This document shows, piece after piece, positions 7,733-17,100 of a DNA stretch of 64,000 bases. The notes beneath the pieces are model-generated. The model saw only the letters and a list, made by a program, of their open reading frames with translations. It made no database searches and had not been told where the DNA came from. Origin of the DNA: Streptomyces indicus. GTDB lineage: Bacteria; Actinomycetota; Actinomycetes; Streptomycetales; Streptomycetaceae. Every line of letters starts with the position of its first letter. Positions within the stretch are counted from its first letter, which is position 1. The stretch lies in the NCBI RefSeq assembly GCF_900100315.1, contig NZ_FNFF01000007.1:131078-195077 (forward strand), given 5' to 3'. A program made the translations under genes and the position numbers.

Positions 7733-8641
7733 TCATGCGCCCGCCGGCCGCGCTCGGGACGCTCCGTCGCCCAGGCGCTCGTCGATCCACCCGGCCATGC
7801 GCGCCAACAGCCGCTCCCCCGTAGGGCTTTGCGGGGTCAGCGCTGTGATCTGGAAGGCGTGCGTCAGGGATTCGTGGAGGTCGACCTCGACCTTCGTGCC
7901 CGCCGCCGACGCCGCCCGGGCGAAGCGGAGGGTGTCGTCGAGGAAGGCCTCCGCGCCGCCCACCAGCATCAGGAGCGGCGGCAGCGCGCCGAGGTCGCCG
8001 TGGTACGGGGACTGGGGCGGCTCGTCGCGCGGGGCGCCCGCCAGGTAGGCCTCCGTGATGCGGGTCAACAGGGCGCGGTCCACGCCCGGTTCGCGTGCCT
8101 CGTCGATGGAGGGGGCGGCAAGGGTGAAGTCCGTGAGGGGGGAGATGGTGAGGGCCGTCGCGGGGAGGTCGCGGCCCGTCTCCTTCAAGCGGAGGAGTGC
8201 CGACAGGACCAGCGCGCCGCCCGAGGATTCGCCCAGCAGGGCGATGCTGGAGGCGGGGACGCCTGCGGTGAGGAGTTGCTCGTAGGCCCGCACCACGTCG
8301 TCCAGGGGCGCGGGGTAGGGGTCCGCGGGCGCCAGGCGGTAGTGCGAGACGAAGACCGGACGGGCGGTCGCCGCGGAGAGTCGGTGGGCGTAGCGGGCGA
8401 TGAGCTCCGGCATACGCGAGACGAAGCTGCCCCCGTGGGCGTAGACGATGACACCGTTGGCGAGCGAGGCGCCGGCCGCCGCGACCCAGACGCCCGGGGC
8501 GTCGAGTTCCGGCAGCTCCCCGGCTCCGTCCGCGCCCGGCGGCAGGGAGAGGTCGAGGGAGGCGATCCCCTGGAGTGCGGCGGCCACTTCGGCTGCGGCG
8601 GTTGCGGGGTCCGGTGTCGCGGGGATGCGCGTGATGTTCAT
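7733..8641 (-). CDS. Alpha/beta hydrolase, HSL-type carboxylesterase
   Basis: A 302-residue cytoplasmic esterase of the hormone-sensitive-lipase group. It shows the oxyanion motif HGGSF (about residue 88), the nucleophile elbow GESSGG (about residue 164), YRLAPADPYPAPL just before it, and a C-terminal LTHAFQ histidine region with an upstream acidic residue. Likely hydrolyses short-chain acyl esters; native substrate unknown. Start ATG 8641 (MNITRIPATP) precedes the conserved domain. It lies 83 bp downstream of, and in the same direction as, the LysR regulator gene, which may control it. Confidence 0.87.
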   Translation of the reverse strand: MNITRIPATPDPATAAAEVAAALQGIASLDLSLPPGADGAGELPELDAPGVWVAAAGASLANGVIVYAHGGSFVSRMPELIARYAHRLSAATARPVFVSHYRLAPADPYPAPLDDVVRAYEQLLTAGVPASSIALLGESSGGALVLSALLRLKETGRDLPATALTISPLTDFTLAAPSIDEAREPGVDRALLTRITEAYLAGAPRDEPPQSPYHGDLGALPPLLMLVGGAEAFLDDTLRFARAASAAGTKVEVDLHESLTHAFQITALTPQSPTGERLLARMAGWIDERLGDGASRARPAGA

Positions 8642-8724
8642 GATCCAGAGGTTGATCTGGAGTTGGGGCCTCGGGCAAGCGTCTTTTGGTGCGGGCGGGG
8701 CAGGTCGCAGGCGGGAGCGGAAGT

Positions 8725-9615
8725 TCACTCCGTGAAAGGGCCCATCTCCCGTACGACGCGTGCCAGTGCCCGTACCGGCTCCGTCTCCGATTCCGTGTGC
8801 CAGACCAGGGACCAGCGCAGTGGACGGGCGTCCGGGATCGGCAGGTAGGCGAGGTCGGGCCGGGCGCCATAGCGGGCGACATGGGCGCTGGTGATGTCGA
8901 TGGCGTGCGAGGTGGCGACGATCGCCGGGACCTCCTCGCAGGCCGTGACCGTGTGCCGCCGCTCGATGGGGCGCCCCGAGGGCGTGGCGAACGGCATGTA
9001 GGCGTCCTCCCAGTACGCGGGCAGTGGCACGCCGGCGCCGAACAGGCCGTGGTCGCCGAAGATCTCCATGGACACCTTCTTGTCCAGGGCCAGCGGATGG
9101 TCGGCGGCCATCATCGCCACCATCGGCTCGGCGCAGATGACCGGGCCGACGGTCAGGTCGGGCTCCTCGACCGGCAGCCAGGCGACGAGGACATCGACGT
9201 CACCCGTGCGCAGCGGGGCGAACGGGTCGATGAACGACGAGCGGCGGATGGACAGTTCCCACTGCGGGTGCCGGGCGCGGAAGGCGTCCCAGAACGGTTT
9301 GAGGTCGTACGCGTTGTCGCCGATCATGCCGACCCGCAGCATGGCGGTCTTGCCGCTGGCGGTGAGTGCGGCCCGGTCGAGGCTGCGCTGGAGGCTTGCG
9401 GGGATCGCCTGGACGTCGTCGCGCAGCTGCCGGCCGAGCGCGGTCAGACGCACCTGGCGGCTGCTGCGCTCGAAGAGCTTGGCGCCGATGCGGCGTTCCT
9501 GCTTGGCGATGGACTGGCTGACCGCCGCGGGCGAGAGGCGCAGCTGTTCGGCGGTGCGGCCGAAGTGCAGCTCCTGCGCCAGTGTCAGGAAGATCTCGAT
9601 GTCCCGGAGTTCCAC
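8725..9615 (-). CDS. LysR-family transcriptional regulator
   Basis: A 296-residue LTTR. The N-terminal winged HTH is clear (ELRDIEIFLTLAQELHFGRT then LSPAAVSQSIAKQERRIGAKLFER, residues 1-60), followed by the linker helix and a type-2 periplasmic-binding-like effector domain (residues 90-296; MLRVGMIGD at its first strand). Cytoplasmic; binds a small-molecule co-inducer. It is cotranscribed with, or at least upstream of, the esterase. Its own promoter region carries a dyad at 9702-9720 that could be its binding site. Confidence 0.9.
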   Translation of the reverse strand: MELRDIEIFLTLAQELHFGRTAEQLRLSPAAVSQSIAKQERRIGAKLFERSSRQVRLTALGRQLRDDVQAIPASLQRSLDRAALTASGKTAMLRVGMIGDNAYDLKPFWDAFRARHPQWELSIRRSSFIDPFAPLRTGDVDVLVAWLPVEEPDLTVGPVICAEPMVAMMAADHPLALDKKVSMEIFGDHGLFGAGVPLPAYWEDAYMPFATPSGRPIERRHTVTACEEVPAIVATSHAIDITSAHVARYGARPDLAYLPIPDARPLRWSLVWHTESETEPVRALARVVREMGPFTE

Positions 9616-9701
9616 GATGTTCCCCGTGTCATGGCGATGGGTCGGACTGTCGTCGGCCCGTCCTCACTTGAAGACTTCGGCTGCCTGCGAAGCCCGCGCA
9701 T

Positions 9702-9720
9702 CGTTCAGTTCGGATGAACG
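9702..9720. promoter_or_regulatory. Candidate LysR-type operator
   Basis: CGTTCA and TGAACG flank a 7-bp spacer, giving a perfect interrupted dyad about 87 bp upstream of the LysR start, a usual distance for an LTTR recognition site. The remainder of the 350-bp gap (9616-9965) holds the hairpin at 9881-9916 and no gene that I can support. Confidence 0.5.
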
Positions 9721-9880
9721 CTGTGTGCAGCGAACTGCTGTTGTTGTCGCGGCCCGGTTCCGGAAAGCTGGATTCCCGCCGACCGGCCGGCCGCCGCTGC
9801 CGCGACGACCGGGCGATTCTGGCATGCGTGGAGGCCGCCTGAACAGGTGAGCCGCCCCACGGACGGGGGGAACGGGGGAC

Positions 9881-9916
9881 GGCTGGGGCACCCCATCGGG
9901 GGAGGGTGCCCCAGCC
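9881..9916 (-). terminator. Strong hairpin after the panE-like gene
   Basis: Arms GGCTGGGGCACCC (9881-9893) and GGGTGCCCCAGCC (9904-9916) pair perfectly over 13 bp with a 10-base loop, 50 bp beyond the stop of the panE-like gene. Confidence 0.7.
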
Positions 9917-9965
9917 ACGTCAGCCACGCCAGCTGCATCAGCCACGCCCTCGGGCCCGACCAGGC

Positions 9966-10898
9966 TCAGCCCCCGGCCGCCACCCGGCGCTCATGCACCC
10001 GCAGTTGAACCGTCGCCAGATCGAGCAGCGGCGTCGCGACGCCCAACTGCCGCGCCCGCGACGTCAGATCGCCGAAGAGGTGCTCCGCCTCGGTGCGACG
10101 GCCCTCCACGACATCGCGGTAGAGGGAGGGGACGAGGGGCGAGCCCGCCGCCGTGACCACGGCCGTGCTGCCCGCCAAGTCGGCCTCCGGGACCGGGTGT
10201 CCGGCCGCCGCGGCGACCGCCGCCGCCTCCGCCAGGAGCGCCGGGCCGAGCTCCGGGCCACCGGGGACGGCGTTCACCTCGCCGACCGTGCCCCGCCCGA
10301 GGCAGGTGAGCGCGCCCATCGTCACGATGAACGCCCACTTCGACCACATCGCCTCGTACACGTCCGGGGACGCGACGGCGTCGAGGCCGGGCACGTCGAG
10401 GATCTCCCGTATCGCCGCGACCCGTTCGGAGATGCCGCCCTTCTGCTCCCCGAAGGTCAGCTGGGACATGGCCGCCATGCGGACGATGTCGCCCTCGGGC
10501 GAGAGCTTGGTGACCACCTTGACCGTCCCGCCGAGCACCGCGTCCGCGCCGAACTCGGCGGTGAGCCGGTCGATATGGGCCAGACCGTTGAGGAACGGCA
10601 CGATCACCGTCGAGGGCCCGACCGCGGGCCGGAGCGCCGCGACCGACTCCTCCAGCGTCGTCGCCTTCACGGCGAGCAGGATCAGGTCGTACGGGGCGGA
10701 GATCTCCTCCGCGAGGACGAGCTGCGGCTCCAGGGGCGCCCAGTCCTCCGTGCCCTTGCCGGTGATGCGCAGGCCGCGCGCCCGCAGCACCTCGGCGCGT
10801 CCGGGACGTACGAGGAAGGTCACGTCGCGGCCGGCGCGGGCGAGCAGCGCACCGAAGTACCCGCCGGTGGCGCCGGCTCCGACTACCAGGATCTTCAT
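9966..10898 (-). CDS. 2-Dehydropantoate 2-reductase family protein
   Basis: A 310-residue NADPH-dependent oxidoreductase of the ApbA/PanE family, which reduces ketopantoate to pantoate for coenzyme A synthesis. The N-terminal Rossmann motif is VVGAGATGGYFGALLA (residues 5-20), followed by LILLAVKATTLE with the conserved catalytic-region lysine, VPFLNGLAH, and the C-terminal helical domain with KWAF and PSLYRDVVEGRRTEAEHL. Genomes often carry several paralogues, so the true pantothenate enzyme cannot be told from this sequence alone. ATG 10898 is preceded on its strand by AAAGGA. It lies downstream of the alcohol dehydrogenase gene, separated by two hairpins. Confidence 0.85.
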   Translation of the reverse strand: MKILVVGAGATGGYFGALLARAGRDVTFLVRPGRAEVLRARGLRITGKGTEDWAPLEPQLVLAEEISAPYDLILLAVKATTLEESVAALRPAVGPSTVIVPFLNGLAHIDRLTAEFGADAVLGGTVKVVTKLSPEGDIVRMAAMSQLTFGEQKGGISERVAAIREILDVPGLDAVASPDVYEAMWSKWAFIVTMGALTCLGRGTVGEVNAVPGGPELGPALLAEAAAVAAAAGHPVPEADLAGSTAVVTAAGSPLVPSLYRDVVEGRRTEAEHLFGDLTSRARQLGVATPLLDLATVQLRVHERRVAAGG

Positions 10899-10961
10899 GC
10901 GAGTTCCTTTCGCGTTCCGCGTCCCGTGCGGAGGGATCGCGTTCCGCCCCGAGTGAACCAC

Positions 10962-10992
10962 CCGGTCTCGGTGGTGCCTACACCGAGACCGG
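10962..10992. promoter_or_regulatory. 12-bp-arm perfect palindrome upstream of panE-like gene
   Basis: CCGGTCTCGGTG (10962-10973) and CACCGAGACCGG (10981-10992) form a perfect dyad with a 7-bp loop, 63 bp upstream of the panE-like start. As a separate terminator-like hairpin lies just beyond, I favour an operator, but an RNA hairpin is equally possible. Confidence 0.5.
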
Positions 10993-11008
10993 ATCCCGGA
11001 CAGCCGAA

Positions 11009-11038
11009 GGGCCCGGCCTCCCGCAGGAGACCGGGCCC
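11009..11038 (-). terminator. Hairpin after the alcohol dehydrogenase gene
   Basis: Arms at 11009-11021 and 11026-11038 (GGGCCCGG ... CCGGGCCC) pair over 13 positions with one mismatch and a 4-base loop, about 50 bp past the dehydrogenase stop. Confidence 0.65.
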
Positions 11039-11086
11039 ACCTCACGCCCGCGCGAACGGACTCAACTCACGTACCGGCAAAGGCGG

Positions 11087-12130
11087 TCAGATCGTCGCCG
11101 TGTCGATCACGAAGCGGTAGCGCACGTCCGAGGCGAGGACCCGCTCGTACGCCTCGTTGATCTGCTCGGCGCCGATCACCTCGATCTCCGCGCCGAAGCC
11201 GTGCTCCGCGCAGAAGTCCAGCATCTCCTGGGTCTCCGCGATGCCGCCGATCATCGAGCCGGCGAGGGTCTTGCGGCCGCCGATGACCGAGAAGAGGTTC
11301 AGGGACACGGGCTCCTCGGGGGCGCCGACGTTGGCGAAGACGCCGTCGACCTTCAGCAGGCCCAGGTACTGGTCCAGCGGCAGCGGGGCCGAGACCGTGG
11401 AGACGATCAGGTCGAAGGTGCCGGCCAGCTCCTCGAAGGTCGCCGGGTCGCTGGTGGCGTAGTAGTGGTCGGCGCCCAGGCGCTCGCCGTCCGCCTTCTT
11501 GCGCAGCGACTGCGACAGGACCGTCACCTCGGCGCCGAGCGCGTGGGCGATCTTGACGCCCATGTGGCCGAGACCGCCGAGGCCGACGATGGCGACCTTC
11601 TTGCCGGGGCCGGCGTTCCAGTGCTTGAGCGGGGAGTAGAGGGTGATGCCGGCGCACAGGAGCGGCGCGGCCACGTCGAGGGCGAGGCCCTCGGGGATGC
11701 GGACGGCGTAGTTCTCGTCGACGACGAGGTGCGTGGAGTAGCCGCCGTAGGTGGGCTCGCCGTTCTTGTCCAGCGCGTTGTACGTGCCCGTCATGCCCTG
11801 CACGCAGTACTGCTCCAGGCCCTGCTCGCAGTACTCGCACTCACGGCAGGAGTCCACGAAGCAGCCGACGCCCACCTTGTCGCCGACCTTGTACTTGGTG
11901 ACCTCCGGGCCGACCTCGCTGACGACACCGGCGATCTCGTGGCCGGGCACCATCGGGAAGATGCCCTCGCCCCAGCCGTCGCGGGCCTGGTGGATGTCGG
12001 AGTGGCAGATACCGGCGAACTTGATGTCGATCAGGATGTCGTGCGCACCCACCGCCCGGCGCTCGATGGTGGTGCGCTCCAGGGGCGCGTTGGCGGCGGG
12101 GGCGGCGTAGGCGGCGACGGTGGTGCTCAT
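11087..12130 (-). CDS. Zinc-dependent NAD(P) alcohol dehydrogenase
   Basis: A 347-residue medium-chain dehydrogenase. The catalytic-zinc GICHSDIH (about residues 41-48) and GHEIAGVVSEVG are present, structural-zinc cysteines lie in CRECEYCEQGLEQYC (about 96-110), and the cofactor Rossmann motif is VGLGGLGHMGVK (about 181). It matches the CAD/YahK-like NADP-dependent aldehyde/alcohol reductase branch (GGYSTHLVVDENY, HWNAGPGKKVAIVGLGG), which reduces aldehydes with NADPH. Start ATG 12130. It is divergent from an MmyB-type regulator gene, a frequent arrangement in Streptomyces, so that regulator probably controls it. Confidence 0.92.
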   Translation of the reverse strand: MSTTVAAYAAPAANAPLERTTIERRAVGAHDILIDIKFAGICHSDIHQARDGWGEGIFPMVPGHEIAGVVSEVGPEVTKYKVGDKVGVGCFVDSCRECEYCEQGLEQYCVQGMTGTYNALDKNGEPTYGGYSTHLVVDENYAVRIPEGLALDVAAPLLCAGITLYSPLKHWNAGPGKKVAIVGLGGLGHMGVKIAHALGAEVTVLSQSLRKKADGERLGADHYYATSDPATFEELAGTFDLIVSTVSAPLPLDQYLGLLKVDGVFANVGAPEEPVSLNLFSVIGGRKTLAGSMIGGIAETQEMLDFCAEHGFGAEIEVIGAEQINEAYERVLASDVRYRFVIDTATI

Positions 12131-12284
12131 GGTCGGGGTTCCCCTCGTGGGTTCGATCTTCCGGTCGCTGATCAGCCTGCCGGAGCCGCAGAGGGCTACC
12201 CAGCCCTCTGTCGTGCCTACGTCCCGTGTTCCTACTACTGGCAGGGTCAGGATCCGTGCGTACGCCGGAGGGATACTGGAACGC

Positions 12285-13202
12285 ATGAGTGAGCAGGAAT
12301 CCGCCGCATCCCCCGACCCCGCGCTCGACCGGCGCGCGGAGCTGAGCGAGTTCCTGCGCACCCGCCGGGCCCGCATCAAGCCCGCCGACGTGGGGCTGCC
12401 CGACTACGGGCACCGGCGCCGTGTGCCGGGCCTCAGACGCGAGGAGCTGTCCCAGCTCGCCGGGGTCTCGGTGGCGTACTACACGCGCCTGGAGCAGGGG
12501 AACGGGGCGAACGTGTCGACGGAGATCCTGGACGCGATCTCCCGCGCCCTGCGGCTCACCGACGCCGAGCACGCGCACCTGCTGCACCTGACGAAGCCCA
12601 AGCAGCACAAGAAGAAGCGCAAGGGCGGCGCCCGCCAGCAGGTGCGGCCCGCGTTGCAGCAGCTCATGGACGCGATGGAGACGGTGCCGGCGTACGTCGT
12701 GGGGCGGCGTACGGACATCCTGGCCTGGAACCGGGCGGCCGCCGCGCTCTTCGGCGACTTCGCCTCCTGGCCGGCCGAGGACCGCAACTGGTCACGGATG
12801 ATCTTCCTGAACCAGCAGATCAGGGATCTGTTCCGGAAGAACCTGGACCAGAAGTCCGCCGACGTCGTCAGCTATCTGCGGATGGACGCGGGCTGCCACC
12901 CCGACGATCCGGAGCTCTCCGCGCTCGTCGGACAGCTCTCCGTGAAGAGCGAGGAGTTCCGCCGGCTGTGGGCCGCGCACGACGTGCAGGAGAAGGGGCA
13001 CGGCACGAAGACCTTCAGCCATCCCCTGGTCGGCGAGCTGACCCTCGCGTTCGAGACGCTGAGCCTGGCCGACGACGCCGAGCAGTACCTGACGACGTAC
13101 AGCGCCGAGCCCGGCTCCCCCTCGGCGGAGGCGCTGCGGCTGCTCATCAGCTGGGGCACGGACGCCACCACCGCCGACCGTACGGACCACGCCCAGGGCT
13201 GA
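12285..13202 (+). CDS. XRE/MmyB-family helix-turn-helix regulator
   Basis: A 305-residue regulator. An N-terminal XRE HTH spans about residues 18-90 (LSEFLRTRRARIKPADVGLP, GLRREELSQLAGVSVAYYTRLEQG), and the C-terminal half is the MmyB-like ligand-binding domain (YVVGRRTDILAWNRAAAALFGDF about 147-170, then DQKSADVVSYLRMDAG). MmyB domains bind fatty-acid-like ligands in PAS-related folds; the class typically controls an adjacent divergent oxidoreductase. Start ATG 12285 follows GGAGGG. The Lys-rich linker KQHKKKRKGG separates the domains. Confidence 0.9.
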   Translation: MSEQESAASPDPALDRRAELSEFLRTRRARIKPADVGLPDYGHRRRVPGLRREELSQLAGVSVAYYTRLEQGNGANVSTEILDAISRALRLTDAEHAHLLHLTKPKQHKKKRKGGARQQVRPALQQLMDAMETVPAYVVGRRTDILAWNRAAAALFGDFASWPAEDRNWSRMIFLNQQIRDLFRKNLDQKSADVVSYLRMDAGCHPDDPELSALVGQLSVKSEEFRRLWAAHDVQEKGHGTKTFSHPLVGELTLAFETLSLADDAEQYLTTYSAEPGSPSAEALRLLISWGTDATTADRTDHAQG

Positions 13203-13241
13203 TCCGCGCCCGTACGCGGCGGCACGTACGCGGCGGCGGCC

Positions 13242-14024
13242 TCAGGGCCGGTAGGGCCCGCCCGGCACTCCCCAGCCCCAGGCCGGCATCGGCTGGTCGG
13301 GCGGGCAGTCCTCGTCGGAGGCGTCGTTGGAGTAGTACAGCGCCATCCTGGTGCCCCACTCGACGTACGCGACGAACGCCGAGCGGAACTCGGGGTCGCC
13401 CGGCAGCTCCGCCTCGTCGGCGGCATCGAGCAGGAGGTTCACCCAGCGCCGCCGCTGCGCCTCGGTGATGTGCTTGCCGAGGTGCTTCAGGGCCATGTGC
13501 CGGTGCCCGCCCAGCTCTTCGCTGTACGTCTTCGGGCCTCCGAACACCTCAGCGATCCACAGCGCGACGTGTCCGGCGTGCTCGTGCGGCAGGTCGCGGA
13601 ACAGCCCGCCGAGCAGGTCGTCGGCGACGACCTTGGCGTAGAAGGCCTCGGTGAGCCGCTCGAAGCTCTTCGCGCCGCCGGCCCAGGCGTACAGCGAGGG
13701 CACCGCCGCGCCCTGCCCGGCCACACCGGTCGGCGCGTAGTGCCGCATCTCGGCGATGTCCTTGACGTACGGGCCGACCTCGGCGAAGAACGCACGGAAC
13801 TCGGCCGAGGCGCGGAAGGTCTCCATGTGCTCGCGCGTGGAGGTCCAGGTGATGCGCAGGATGAAGCTCTCGGGCTCCTCCTCGCACCGGCGCAGCTCGT
13901 AGTCCACGCACTGCGGGGAGGCGGCGAGGGACTCCGCGGCGCGTGCGTACGCGGCGATGAACTCCTCGGCGCCGTCGGCGGCGACGGTGTAGCGGATGTA
14001 CTCGACAGTCCGGCTGCTGCTCAT
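13242..14024 (-). CDS. Antibiotic-biosynthesis-monooxygenase domain fused to group II truncated haemoglobin
   Basis: A 260-residue two-domain protein. Residues 3-95 form an ABM ferredoxin-like domain (VEYIRYTVAADGAEEFIAAY, ITWTSTREHMETFRASAEFR). Residues about 110-235 are a group II (TrHbO-type) globin: FERLTEAFYAKVVADDLLGG, then GGHRHMALKHLGKHITEAQ with the proximal-His region, and RRRWVNLL with the TrHb2-typical Trp. ABM domains include cofactor-free monooxygenases and haem-degrading enzymes; TrHbs bind O2, NO or peroxide. The fusion suggests a haem-based sensor or oxygen-using enzyme in oxidative or nitrosative stress, which is inference. Its stop is 39 bp from that of the convergent MmyB-type gene. 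Confidence 0.87.
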   Translation of the reverse strand: MSSSRTVEYIRYTVAADGAEEFIAAYARAAESLAASPQCVDYELRRCEEEPESFILRITWTSTREHMETFRASAEFRAFFAEVGPYVKDIAEMRHYAPTGVAGQGAAVPSLYAWAGGAKSFERLTEAFYAKVVADDLLGGLFRDLPHEHAGHVALWIAEVFGGPKTYSEELGGHRHMALKHLGKHITEAQRRRWVNLLLDAADEAELPGDPEFRSAFVAYVEWGTRMALYYSNDASDEDCPPDQPMPAWGWGVPGGPYRP

Positions 14025-14049
14025 GCCCCGGACGCTACGTCACGAGGGC

Positions 14050-14083
14050 GGCCCGCAGGAACCACCGCGGGTTCCTGCGGGCC
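14050..14083 (-). terminator. Terminator of the subtilase gene
   Basis: GGCCCGCAGGAACC (14050-14063) and GGTTCCTGCGGGCC (14070-14083) give perfect 14-bp arms with a 6-base loop, beyond the subtilase stop and just before the haemoglobin fusion start. Confidence 0.72.
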
Positions 14084-14138
14084 GCTTCAACTCACCGGCG
14101 TACTACGGCAGTTGAACCACCTCTGCTCGTACGTGCGC

Positions 14139-17100
14139 CTACTTGCCGTAGTACGCGTCGTAGACCGACATGGCGGTGGTGTTGCCCTTCTTGTCGCTGA
14201 TCTTCGCATGGAAGGAGACCGACTTGCCCTTGGCCGGGTTCTTGAACTCGACCTTGCCGTTCTTGACGGTGAGCTTCTTCCAGTTCTTGCCGGCGTCGTA
14301 ACTGACGTATACGGAAAGGGACTTGAGGTTCTTCCCGGCCGCGGCACCCTGGACGGTCACGGGCATGCTCGTCCTCGCGCCCGCGGGGGCGGTGGAGTCG
14401 AGCGCCGTCTTCGGCGCGAAGCGGGCCACCGAGACGGGGAGCTTCGTGAACCCGGCCGTCTTCTTGGACTTGAAGGTGAACGTCAGGGTGACGCGGCTCG
14501 TCACCCGCGCCACCGACAGGTCGCGCCGCACCGAGGAGACCAGCTTGTACGAGGCCTCCGCGGACGGCACCTTGAAGAGGCACTCGTCCAGCGGCCGCGC
14601 GCACTCACGGAGCTTGGTGCCGTTGCGGTACAGCTGGGTGCTGCCCGACTTGTGCGGCGCCCAGCCTGAGTGGTTCTGCCCGTCGGAGAACACCGCGACG
14701 GCGGCGTTGATGTCGTTGCCCGAACGGAACACCCCCAGCTCGGAGTTGACCTTCGGCCCAAAGACGGCGGTGTTGAACGTCTTCGTGTACGTCTTGCCGG
14801 CCTTGAGCACCTGCGGGGTGCCGAGGTCGTAGAGCGCGTCGGCCAGCAGCTCGCCCTCCGGGGTGCGTCCGCGCACCTGGCCGAACTCCAGGTTCCAGGC
14901 CGCCCCGTTCGCCGTGGACAGATGGACCGTGCGGGTGCCCGGCAGCTTCTGCTCGATCGGACGGCCCAGCATGTTCCCGCCGGTGGGGCTGTCGGCGAGC
15001 GCGGCGAGGACGCCGGTCCTGCCGGGGACGGACGCGCCCAGGCCGACCTTGGCCGTGGCCAGGTCGGTGGCCTTGAAGTGCCGGGTGGCGGCGTGGAACT
15101 TCACCGGCTTGGCGGCGAACCAGATGTCGTACTCGGTGGCCGCGCCCTTGGTCCAGGTGCCGCTCCACTGCTGGCTGAGCCCGGACAGCGGCAGGCCGAG
15201 GTGGGCGGTGCGCAGGTCGGCGAAGGAGTCCGTCGCCAGACCGAAGTCCCAGCCGGACCGCTCGTAGGCGTACGAGGTGTACGCGAACCACGGCTTCGCC
15301 GAGGCGTCCGGCACCGTGATGTTCTGGGCCTTCGCCGTACGGGCGTCGAGCGTCAGCGTCACGTCCTTGGTGACGGTGAGGCTGGGCTGCGCCAGCCAGT
15401 CGACACCGCCCTTGAAGGTCACCGGGTCCTTGGTGAACAGGGCGTTCAGGGCGTAACTGCCCTTGGGCACACGCGCGGTGACCGTGCCCGAGGCGTCGTC
15501 GAGCTCCAGCTCCAGGCCCTCGCCCGAGCCCAGGAACCCGGTGAGGAAGGTGCGGAAGTCCGCCGTCGGCCGCCCGTCCCGCCCGATGTGCTTGAGCGTC
15601 ACGTCGTACGACTCGCTCTCGCGCTGCACGGACGCGGCCGTGCGCACCAACTGGCCGCCGCCGCTCGCCGTGACGACCGCGGAGTACGCGCCGTCGAGGG
15701 TGCCGCCCAGCTTCGTGTCGGCGACCACGTCCACGGAGACCGTGCCGCCCGCCGGCACCGTGACCTTGGTCGCCCCGAGCGTGAAGAAGCCCGCCGGGGC
15801 GGCCTGCCGCTTGGGGTTGTAGCCCTGCACCGCGAGATCGAGGATCACGTCCTCGGTGCCCGTGTTCTTGTACGTGAGCTGCTTCGTCAGCTTCGGGTCG
15901 TCGGTGTGCGGCCACCGGGCCACCCCGAACGCCAGCGGCGAGGGTTCGGCGAACACGGCCTGCCGGACGGCCCTGTCGACCTGGATACGGCCCGTGCCCT
16001 GCTGGAACGGCGTGTACGCGCCGCCCTTGGCGGAGCCGGTGAGCGCGGACTTGAGGTCCTTGGACGTCCACTCCGGGTGCTGCTGCTTGAGCAGGGCGGC
16101 GGCACCCGCGACATGCGGAGTCGCCATCGACGTACCCGAAATGGCCAGGTAGCCCGGCGCCGGGTGGGCGACCTCGGGGTCCTTGTCGATGAGGCTGCCG
16201 GGTGCGGCCGCGGCGGCGATGCCCACGCCGGGAGCGGTCACGTCGGGCTTCAGGCCGCCGTCGCCGACGCGCGGGCCCCTGCTGGAGAACGGGGCGAGCT
16301 TGTCGGAGCGGTCGACGGCGCCCACGGTGAGCGCGGCGTCGGCGCTGCCCGGCGAGCCGACCGTCCGGTCCCCGTACTCGCCGTCGTTGCCCGCGGCGAC
16401 GGCGAACAGGACGCCGTTCTGCTCCGCGTACTTGTTGACGGCCGCTTCCATCGGGTCGATCCCGGGGGTGTCGGCCCCGCCCAGGCTCATGTTGATGATG
16501 TCCGCGCCCTGGGCCACGGCCCAGTCGATGCCGGCGATGATGCCGGAGTCGTCGCCGGACCCGTCGTCGCCGAGCACCTTGCCGTTGAGCAGCTCGGCGC
16601 CGGGCGCGACGCCCTTGTACTTGCCGCCCGACTTGGCGCCCGTACCGGCGGCGATGGACGCGACATGCGTGCCGTGGCCGAACTTGTCCCCCGTACCGGC
16701 CGAGGCCGAGAAGTTCTTCGCGGCGACGACCTGGTCCTTCAGGTCCGGGTGCGCGGCATCGACGCCCGTGTCGAGGACGGCGATCCTCACGCCCTTGCCG
16801 TCGTAGCCGGCCGCCCAGGCCTTGTCGGCGCCGATCTGCTTGACGCTGCGGTCCAGGCTCGCCTTGCGGACGCCGTCGAGCCAGACCTTGGCGACACCGC
16901 TGGCCGTGGTGCGGCCGTCGCCGCGCTCCCGGGTGAGGGCCGCCCAGATCTCGGGGGTGTCGTCCTCGGGTGTCGTCAGGGCCTCGGCGTTCAGGGACCT
17001 GAGGACCCTGCGCACCGTCGTGCCGCCCGCGTCGCGTACATCGGACCGGGCGCCGGCCGCCGCGCCCTGGTAGCCGACGATCAGCTTGAGGCCCTTGCGA

